Assembly (NCBI GenBank): GCA_018806985.1
Contig: JADANN010000375.1
Coordinates: 1,736,001 to 1,800,000, forward strand
Source: Angiostrongylus vasorum
Taxonomy: Eukaryota; Nematoda; Chromadorea; Rhabditida; Metastrongylidae
Length of the DNA stretch: 64,000 bases
Direction of reading: 5' to 3'
Part shown: piece by piece, positions 55,255-64,000 of the stretch
Numbering within the stretch: the stretch's first letter is position 1
Layout: each line of letters opens with the position of its first letter
Notes under the pieces: model-generated
The model's input: the letters and a program-made list of their open reading frames with translations, nothing else
Database searches by the model: none
What the model was told of the DNA's origin: nothing
Position numbers and translations under genes: made by a program

Positions 55255-55507
55255 TTAGTCAACCTCTAATAGATAATAGGCACTCCATTCCATTCAAAGC
55301 ACCACAGAGGTGACTCAATGGGCATTACTTCAATATAATAAATTTTGCTCGCCCACCGCTTTATCGAGCGGTGTTTTTACTCCTCTGGCAAGTCCAGTGC
55401 TAATTTTACGATCCCGGAGAAATGGGGATTTCTTGCTTATGGCGAGCAATCATACTCAAATACCACATGCCTATTGCATGGGACTTTTAACCACTGCACT
55501 ACACGTG
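55255..55507 (-). mobile_element. SINE-C, reverse, diverged
   Basis: Tail part near 55255-55330, body with GATCCCGGAGAAATGG, and head on the minus strand CGTGTAGTGCAGTGGTTAAA (about 55488-55507). Confidence 0.55.
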
Positions 55508-56311
55508 TTTCTAAAAAAAATTATTGGGAGTATGTGTAAACGTTTCATCACCGTCTTAATTACTCTTTTGTTATTGTTTTTCCTTGAAGAATTCAAAGCT
55601 CGTTAACTAGACTTTTTCCACCGAGAATCTTCTTGAGAACTTTATAAGAAAAACTCCAACCACTGTCAACTGGGATAAATGGTTTAATAAAAGTTTTGGC
55701 ATTGTGTGTTGTTTGCTCGATTCAGCCCGAGATTTTACCAAGATTCACCGTTTCTTTTCGCTACTTTCTTCGGCTTTTTTATGCGGATTCCTAAAGCTTC
55801 ACTGGTTAAAGAATAACTGATAGGCATTTTATCTCCATTTATTTGTATTCGCCTTCGTTTTCACACAGTATAAGTGCCAGAGTCGTTGAGACAGCAGTGA
55901 AACCCATCACTTTACAAGCTATGAAACCACTTTATTCCAAAAAATGAAGAGATGAGTTCACTCCTCAGCACTTCAGCATACAAATTAACTCGTCTCCTCA
56001 GAAAAAAATTTGCAATAGAAAGTCATTTAATATATTTCTCTAAGAAAAAGTCGTTTGCACAGAAAAAAATTGTGATGACCAACAACGAATGTTAACTTGG
56101 TTAATATTACAACCTTCGGGTCCAGAGCGTCAGCGCAATGTATAGATATCGATTTGTGGCGCAGCGCTTTCATTCCAAGACTGGAGGTGAGAGAACTCCC
56201 CGTCCTGGATCATGGCGATTCATCTTATTGGTCATTTTGTGCTTTAAGAATGTTCACCTCTATCTTCTACTTATTCGCTTCTTCAACTAGGTAGATGAGA
56301 AAAAAACACGT
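55508..56311. other. Unassigned DNA
   Basis: AT-rich; nothing recognised. Confidence 0.4.
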
Positions 56312-56753
56312 CCTAATTTTTAAAAGTCTTTCTTCACAGCCAATTTCCCATATCTCCATTTCATCTGATCCAAGCGTTTAACTTCTCTATCTTTTCGGTA
56401 CTCTTTTCGAGTTTATTCGATTCTAGTAAATCTTTGCCTGCTTATATATATATGTATTACGGCTACAATAAAACCCGTCGAGCAGAGTTCATTTTTTTTT
56501 CGACTAAGCTGGGTGTCTGAATGAATCGCCAGCCATCCAGTAGGATAAGTGAAAGCATTATTTTTTAATAAAACTATTGCTTCGGCTTTCTACGTTGTTG
56601 TTATTAAGCGCATAATGATAACCTAAGGCTTCCTCTTTGTATCGACACTACAATTAATTAAGCCTTGGTTAGGGGATACATCATGCTTGGATACTTGAGC
56701 AGCGCGTCTTCACTAGTTGTGCCGGCCACAGCATAATTTTTCGTTTTTTTTCA

Positions 56754-57078
56754 GAGTTTGGCTGGGCCAGCCATTGTGGTTCCCGGGAGCCCTGAGGTCG
56801 TCCCTGGTCAAAGTCTGCCCCATGTAGTCATAACCGCAGTCAGTCGCCGCCTTTGTGGATCAGAGGGTAATTTGGCATAATGCGACTAGTTTTAAACAGC
56901 GACGGTGGTGGATCCCGGCACTGGTTTAGTCCTAGCTAGTCTTCCTGATGGAAACGCCGAACCCTTCTCAGCTTGCGAGACCTTGCCGAGCAGATGAATC
57001 TTCCTGCTATATATCGCGGCTCGACACCCAGGAAAACCTCCCAGCCACGATGAGACGGTGAACCGTTGGGAGGTCCAT
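56754..57078 (-). repeat. Repeat A, copy 6 (right duplication)
   Basis: Same truncated form and position as the copy at 25565-25887, so the insertion predates the duplication. Confidence 0.75.
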
Positions 57079-57514
57079 TGGATTACGCAGCTGAAATAAC
57101 AGAGACGTATGGAATCAAGGATGATTACATGTAACTGTGCAAGTAATCGTCATTTCTGTCGATTCACAAAGAAACAGGACGACTTCAGAAAGCAAAACTG
57201 CCAAGCAAACAATCCACTAGCTGGCATCTTTCTCCAACTCCTGTTTCCATATTAAGGCGCAAATTTTTTCCATAATGTTCCAAATAAATCTTATCGCAGA
57301 GAGCTTTTTACGAACAAAACGAAGCTGGTTGTCGACTCTGAGGGTTAGGGGACTTACTTGGTTTGGGACGGGTCGAAACACGGCGCTGAACGTGTCATTG
57401 GACGTCGTTGTTGGCCCATTACGTCTCCCCCAAATTGTAATTCCGGGTAAAATGAACTAGTAATTCTCATGACGGACTTCCTACTAATAACCTCGCCATC
57501 GATCAAATAGTTCT

Positions 57515-58411
57515 CGATTTTCTTGTCGAGCAAATACGAAGTGCTTATTTATTCTTTTTTTCCATTGAAGCTCACGTTTCTGCAGTGTCAGTGTCGCCTT
57601 CTTCAGAGCATGGAAGGGTATATTGATAGACGATTTACTATGTCAAAAGCTTCTATAACACATACCGAAAAATGAAAATCTAAACCGCAATCATACGATC
57701 AACGGCTTCTCGAAACAGCCACCGTTTATGACGTGCCTTCCACTGAAGAAGGATAGCTGGTCAGACGCATACGGTCGATGAATGCACCACCCCACAAGAG
57801 ATCTCTTGTAATACTTGCGGAGTTGAACATTGGCGAAACAGGCAGACCTTTATGTATCCACATAAAAGAACACCTAAGTGGCAAACGAAAAGCAAGACAG
57901 AGGACACCACTAGGGACGCATGGGATACAAAAAGCAAAATTTTGATTGCAAGACGAGCAGAGACGATTTTGATTCAGAAGTCACTATCCTCGCACAGGAT
58001 GCCAAAACCCCAACGCGCAAACTCCTCGAGCTTTTTCGGATAAATGCCAAGAACTCTAGGATGAATAGCAAGGAGGAATGCCTGGAGATCACACGAGATC
58101 TCACCTTGTACCTTCGCATCGACTTTTAGTGTGGGGTGTGCATTCATCGACCATATGCGACTCTAATCAGCTGTTCTTCCTTAGTGGAAGGCATCTAGAA
58201 ACAGCAGTTTTTTTCGAGAAGCCGTTGACCACGTGGTTTCCATATGGAGTTTCCATCTTCCTTTTTTGTGTTACTGGAGCGTTCAACATAGTAAATCGCC
58301 TATCAATATACCCTTCCAGGCTTTGTAGAAGGCGATTCTGCCGAAACCTCACCTTTAACGGAAAAGAGGATAAAGTAACATCTCGTGTTTGCTCAACAGG
58401 AATATTGAGAG
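57515..58411 (+). mobile_element. PLE-2 foldback element, right copy
   Basis: Same structure as 26326-27211. The GIY-YIG core (about 57800-58130) has a small inserted stretch near 57935-57960 and a split second motif. The left-arm hammerhead-like core is eroded. In the core, KTPTRKLLELFRINAKNSRM is readable (about 58006-58065). Confidence 0.75.
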
Positions 58412-58747
58412 TGAACTAGTACTTACATAATTATTGTAAAGTTGAAGAGTGAAAGCAACAAAATTCATGGACGAGTTCGTGTGCATGAAGTAACCATAAG
58501 AATTAAGCGCACAGTGAAACAGAGAAACAAGTGCAAGAAGGCGACGATGGTAGGATTACTTTTTCGATTGATTGTAGCCTTTTGACCTCCTGGTTCTCGA
58601 TTGGTTGGTCAAATCAAAACGAGAACACTGCGGTCACGATGGAGAGTGCAGACGAACAGCGTGTTCTCCGAGGCTGACGGAGGCGAAAAGTGGGCGAACC
58701 AGCGCCGATCGCACCACTTGAATCCAAATCGATTCATTAAGTTTGCT

Positions 58748-59160
58748 GGGGCTCTAACTGCTCGGCTGTCTTCGCCTCCTTCCTGTTCCTGTTCGGGAAA
58801 ACGCATCAAATGTAGAAGCCGGATCGCCCGATGGACAAACAAGAGACCCGACAGTGAGCTGTTTATTTTGCAGTTCTGTAGAATTTTGGAAGAATAATTG
58901 TTTTTATGACTTATAAGATTTCATTGCTTCCATAGAGTCCAGTGACTGATCGAGTCTTTATGTTGGCTCGTGCTCTAACTGCTAGGCTATCTTCACATAA
59001 CCTTGTACGGGAATGCACACGAAATTTCGAAGCATGATAGCCCGACGGACAACGAGATATCTCAACAGTGAGCTGTTATTTGCAGTTTTGTAGAATTTCC
59101 AAAGAATAACTGTTTTTAAGACTTATAAGATTTCATTGATTCCATAGAGTCAAATGACTT
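58748..59160 (+). repeat. Diverged ~215-bp tandem duplication, right copy
   Basis: Same pair of units as 27548-27960, with nearly the same sequence. Confidence 0.75.
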
Positions 59161-60189
59161 TGCTCTTAGTGTCTCATCGAAGACTTTCAGGGCTTGACGA
59201 ATCTCATCAATAATATCTCATAAATGGTTATGAGCATTCGCGTTGATTAAATGTGATAGAGGTGGTTCATTTCCAAAACACAACAACGTATGTACTGGCA
59301 ACCTAGAAAGTTCCACAAAAGAACCCCTACGTTTCAGCTCTGTTTACCCATAAGCGCGGTGTAACTATCCTTTCTAAACAGGACTTTACAATTTTGGTGA
59401 TAAATAGGGTGTTACGAAGTCACTTAATAATAAATGACAGTAATTCATTCAATTATAGGATCACACTTCACACAGTGCTCTGAGCATCTATCAACCATGA
59501 AAGTGACCAGACTTGTCAAGTCGATCCAGAGAAACCACTTGAGAAATCTGACTTCTTCATGAATGTCTTGATTGAGATCAAATCTGTTTGATATTCCTGG
59601 ACATTCTTGCTATGGTCTTGTCAGACATTTACTATCATTCTAAAAGAAGTCTGATACTAAATCATCATTCCTGGTGGAATGCGATGCTTGGTTGAGACCG
59701 CGCGGACTTCAACGAGGCCGGTTGCGCTTTTACTGCGCCATGATCTCTGACCACTTCGCTTCCTGCTCCAGTACTATAATTAGAAACAAGCGTACTGGTT
59801 ATTTTTATCTGTTTACTTTGACAAGATCCTTTCACTTATTTTAACAATGCTTCTTATTCAACATCATTGCTCAGAGAACTTTTTGACACTGACTTCATCG
59901 CATAACTAGTGCAGAAAATGTAGATCCAGCCCAATGTGTTGAAATTGATGCCGTTCTACGGCGGTACAAAAGTAATATGGTAATAGCGCGTTCGTTCCCC
60001 ATCACAGACACCTCCGCTCCGGAGTTTTGCAAATATCTCAGCACTATTGTGGTTACATCTTTTTCACCAAGCTTTCTGTTCTTTGTCTATGCCTTACAAG
60101 TTTTTTATTTAGAAGTGTACATGTGTATATTTATGTATAAACTTTTGTTTAGATTTGAATAGAGCATTCCACTGTCTTTATTTCTTTCA
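59161..60189. other. Anonymous section of right duplication
   Basis: Includes the poorly conserved part (59270-59760) and a SINE-B 3' fragment at 59978-60065 that keeps GCGCGTTCGTTCCCCATCAC, lost from the left copy. Confidence 0.45.
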
Positions 60190-60545
60190 TAAAAAGTCAA
60201 GCTTATTCTATCGACAGCAGTATCATCTGTCGTCTACCAGTCCCTTCAGTTATCGTGTAATTGGTGCAAGCACCAGTAAGCTCTACTGATCCCGTCTGGC
60301 TCCAGCGCCGTTCGCTGAGCACAACTGCTCTAACAAAAGAATAAACAGCCATACACTTATTATGTGCAGCGTTTTCTTTTTTGTTCGAAAGCTCGTGTGC
60401 GACCGTCTATGAACTTCCGTACTCGAATACTTGGACGGCCTTTCATCAAGAGTGTTGAAGGCGCCAACGTAACATCCATTGATTTCCCATCAGCGTAATC
60501 GTCTTCCATGGTGGTGGTCTACTTCAGACATGCTGATATCCTCGA
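60190..60545 (-). pseudogene. Counterpart of the unrecognised frame at 29023
   Basis: The first frame is stopped by TGA after HHHGRRLR. The second frame (MEDDYADGKSMDVTLAPSTL) runs about 48 codons before stops. Sequence conservation with the left copy is high, coding conservation is not. Confidence 0.3.
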
Positions 60546-60754
60546 GGCACATTCGTTCTATTTACAACGAAAAATTTCACAATTTGTCTTGTGGTAAAGA
60601 AGGATATTGCTTGAGTTTGAATGCAATCTACCTGGTCTCTACTGAAACATACGCTTAGCGAAACCGAGTAGACCATTTTGCTTCAGTCATTTTCGATACT
60701 TTTAGAAATCCAATACGAAAGGATAAAAGGACAAAGCTCTTGGGAGTTGATCAA

Positions 60755-61010
60755 TCCTTAAGGGACGTACCATGCATTCGACTTCATTAAGCATCGTTTG
60801 GAAGTGATTAAATACATATTTGGCCTTTACAATGACTCGCGGTGGCCTACCGATGTATCGAGCCAGTGCTGCTATCCTCCCAGACAAGTATGTCCAATTT
60901 TGCCTGCTCCGAAGAGATGGAAAGTTCGTTCGGTGGGCCAGAGGCGCTGACATCGGTACCATGTGTGAGTTGCAGGGCGCCTCCAACCGCTGCTCCACAC
61001 GCACCGTTTG
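60755..61010 (-). mobile_element. SINE-C (right duplication)
   Basis: Counterpart of 29575-29828, with a 4-base insertion (GTTC doubled near 60925). Confidence 0.75.
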
Positions 61011-61649
61011 ATCCACACGAACTCAAAAAATCAGTTGAAAAGCCGAATACCGCACTCACGTGTAGGTTGGCGCTTCAACTCATTAGTTTTTTGGTCTGAA
61101 TGAGTTTCACTCATCCGTGTTAACAAACGTTCTCACTCTTTAGAGAACGAAATCGATAAGTGTTCTTTAACGGATTCTTGTTAACTACCTGTTCGGTGCA
61201 TTGGCTTCTCGTTAAGGCTATAAATATTCATCGAATAAGAAGAATAAGGCTACATAACAATACATCTATGCTCTGAAAATGATGTAGTCGCAGCGTGATC
61301 ATGCCAACTCATGAAAAAGTGCATATCGCTAATATTCATTGCCGTAAGCCCACCAAACAATATTACATTCGAAACTTCCAGACTTGCAATTTTTGGTTTC
61401 GAGGGTTTTCATCCGATTGAAATGACCAGCATCCTTCAGTTGTTGATCTCACAGTTGAAAGTAGCTGCCGCATTCCTTCACAAATGTCTCTGTTCTAAAA
61501 AAAATTACTGAAAACGTGATGTACTGCTGCTTATCAGGTTTCATTTTCTGTCGCTCTTAGCGCATTTCCTGTTTGTAAAATGTTTCCATTGCCCCAGTTT
61601 CACACTGGATCAACTACAGTCTTTAGCAGATTGTTAAGGCTATGTATTT
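61011..61649. other. Conserved anonymous stretch
   Basis: Counterpart of 29829-30499; no feature recognised. Confidence 0.45.
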
Positions 61650-63560
61650 AACCCTCGACATCAAATACTCATTTCCTAGTTTGATCATTTTGGAAATTTT
61701 GGAGTCTGGACGTCTTCGCCAACAATATGTACCCTTAATCATCTTATAAAGTTCTTTTTAGAAAGCCTTTAAATATTTTGAGGGCATTTCCTGTCGCAGC
61801 TTGATTGACAGAAGCCCTTCTCAGCAAGTCTTCAACAAGAGGGGGCAAAAAAATGTGTACTTTGCTGGGAAAAACAGTTGGATGTGGAAGTGCTTCGTAT
61901 TCGAATACTTTTAAAATTTATGATGTTTATGGAGCGACATATGGCTGAGAGTTCTCATGTAAGAGAATCGGTCCGTTTCGGTTGACGACTGTAGCAGTCC
62001 TTTGTCCATTTCGTCGAATTTCTCTGATAAACTTTCTCAGCTGAAATGATGTCGCCAAGCCTCAAAGAGTTATCAACTTATCTTCAAAGCTCATAGTGTC
62101 ATGAAGAATTGGATCGCTCAGGTTGCATAAGAGAAATAAGTTGATCAGATTCTTCCGTAATGACGACCGCTTTACCCATCTGTAGACTTCTTTTGAGCTT
62201 AAAATTCATTTCAGTTGCTCACAGGCTTTTTGTTTTATCACATCTAGTTCATCTGGAAGTTCCTGAATCGTTCCAAGTAGATCTTCTTCATTAACTTCTT
62301 CAAATGATCAACAATAATAGGTGGTATCGGCTGCTCCGCGGTTTCTTTGCCGTCAGTTCTCTTATCAACATTAGCAATCTTTTCAATCCAAGCTTGTATC
62401 ACTAGCGATTGCTCGGACAAACTCAACACTAATGCCATTTCTTCAGCTTTACCTCTACGTTTGAGTTCTTTCCAGGAAATGTGCATTTTAAAGGTTTTTT
62501 ATTTGAATTTCACAAATAGCGAATCTACTCCGTTAAGTGTTTCGCAGGATAAACAAAAAAGTGGTTTAAAAAAGTCCGGAAGACACAGCCGATATCGTTT
62601 TTTCTCCGGAACGTTCGTGCTTGCAACCTTCGCTATTGCTCACTTGAGCTCCACCCACAGCCAACGGCGAAGCACCTCGATTTTTGACCGGAGCGATTTC
62701 TCAAAGAAATTGCTAGATGAGTTAATTTGGAGCCTGAACGACTTGAGATAACTCGTCCTATTTCGAGAACGCACTTATCATTATCACTCGATGATCGAAC
62801 TGTTTTTTCAATCAAGATTAGCAACGCTTAGAAAAGTCTTCGACGCCGTTCATATTGAGTTGTTCGCATGCGGCACATTCTTTCTGGAATATTAATTTCT
62901 TCTTATTCTCCATACGCAAGTGTATGACCAAATATTGTGCACGCATGTATTTTACATTATTCATTGTCTATTAATATCACTCCTCTTCAAACATGGTGCC
63001 GATTCCAACACTTCCTTATTCGACTTGTTTTGATTTTCCTCGCCTAAAAAAGTGTTCCGATTTATGTGCGAGTTCTGCTGGTAGTTGAGGACTCTGTCTT
63101 CTTCTTGTATGCCATTTTTTGAATGCTGATCGCGTTGATTCTGCCTAGAATTCTCGGCAACCCTATCACGGCCATCCGAAATCTTCACCACAAACAGTAG
63201 TCCGATTTTATGGAACACACAGAGTCTTTTCCAAGAAAATCTGGCTTGAATTTTCTGATCCTGAAGGGTTGGGAGGATTGACTAGCCTAAGGTGAAAACA
63301 AACCATTTTCTATGTGTGATCTGCAAGATATCTCTAGCCAGTGTGTTTCTCGCTCTTTTTTTTCATAAACATATCTAATATTTTCCAACCACTCCTCACA
63401 TCGTAGATGGGGGGTGTTTCTAGGTGTCGACTGATGACTTACATCAAGACGTTCATCCCTTGGGCAACAGATCTCCTAAGTTGATTCGAACAGTCGAAAA
63501 GCCCTGGTTCCTGTTCCCCTAATCATTGTAAGAAGTGCTGTTTCACAGGGCAGCAAACAT
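61650..63560 (-). pseudogene. Decayed minus-strand coding region, right copy
   Basis: Better preserved than the left copy. Pieces: an 85-codon frame (62961-63218, with GIQEEDRVLNYQQNSH). Its TGA overlaps the ATG of a 48-codon frame (about 62835-62981) containing MENKKKLIFQKECAACEQLN. Next is an 80-codon frame (62244-62486) with ALVLSLSEQSLVIQAWIEK, and a frame-shifted NEEDLLGTIQELPDELDVIK block near 62240-62310. The domain family is unknown to me. Confidence 0.35.
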
Positions 63561-64000
63561 CACTTCAGGTCCACCAAAGATCGGTGACTTTCCGATTTGA
63601 AAGCTGAGAACAGCCTGATATACTTACCACGGCTACCTCGCAGATTGAGGAAGTAAGCATCTCCCTAATAAGCGACGTCCCGGCGAAGTAAAAATTGTGC
63701 TTAAGCTTGTAGCATTCTGATTTGATAACATGACTATCTCATATTACTTGTATTAGCTTACTTTCTAAAGTGTAATGGTCTCTAAGACAGTTCCTGTTTG
63801 TTATACCTTTGGAATGTTGGAACAGTTTCAGAATTATAAGGGTAAAAAATTGATAAATTGATAAATTGGTAAAATTATGATTTGAACTCATTGCAAAATA
63901 GGAACATAAAAGTGACATTAGAGAAGTTCCGTGTAGGGCTGGAGAAACTCCTTGCCTTAGAAGTCGATCGATTATGCGACTCAATGCTGCCGCTTGGGAA
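63561..64000. other. Anonymous end of right duplication
   Basis: Contains a short TTGATAAA tandem (63850-63880) at the point where the left copy's extra segment is missing. Confidence 0.45.

Larger units (their letters stand above)
56312..64000 (+). repeat. Long direct duplication, right copy, cut by window end
   Basis: Counterpart of 25228-33724. Differences include ~140 bp extra here near 56545-56740 and absence of the PLE-3/SINE-B segment, with homology jumping from about 63850 to 63890. It still matches at the last base of the window. Confidence 0.85.

Overview
The window looks like repeat-dense, gene-poor DNA of an animal, most likely a nematode and perhaps a strongylid such as a hookworm. 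The host guess rests on AT-rich composition, short broken reading frames, RTE-type LINEs with a short tandem 3' tail, Penelope-like elements (PLEs) with a GIY-YIG endonuclease, BEL/Pao sequence, and many tRNA-derived SINEs. No bacterial operon, rRNA, convincing tRNA gene, CRISPR array or intact host gene was recognised. Almost every recognisable coding segment belongs to a decayed transposable element. Names such as SINE-B, SINE-C, SINE-D and repeats A, E, F, G are working labels for families defined only by comparing sequences inside this window.

Layout. 0-4.2 kb: repeat A and SINEs in unassigned DNA. 4.3-5.9 kb: RTE LINE, 5'-truncated. 7.4-9.0 kb: PLE with reverse transcriptase (RT), GIY-YIG and a hammerhead-like 3' motif. 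9-13.8 kb: SINEs and anonymous DNA. 13.8-17.2 kb: near full-length RTE LINE. 17.7-25.1 kb: second RTE family, repeats E, G, A, F and SINE clusters. 25.2-33.7 kb: first copy of a long direct duplication. 34.5-35.3 kb: another PLE. 36.7-39.3 kb: second-family RTE with a nested SINE. 40.9-47.4 kb: repeats E, G, A, F again in the same order, plus an RTE LINE split by a BEL/Pao fragment. 47.4-56.3 kb: mostly anonymous DNA with SINEs and a reverse-strand PLE. 56.3-64 kb: second copy of the long duplication, running off the window.

The main structural story is duplication plus nested insertion. A recent-looking duplication of at least 7.7 kb lies in direct orientation about 31 kb apart. To its left in both copies sits an older, diverged collinear block (second-family RTE, E, G, F plus SINE-C), so the whole 17.7-33.7 kb region may descend from one duplicated unit. 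The PLEs are the most unusual content: a foldback form with long inverted arms around a GIY-YIG domain, and hammerhead-ribozyme-like cores in three PLE lineages whose helix II keeps pairing while its sequence changes. All calls are by eye; percentages and boundaries are approximate.
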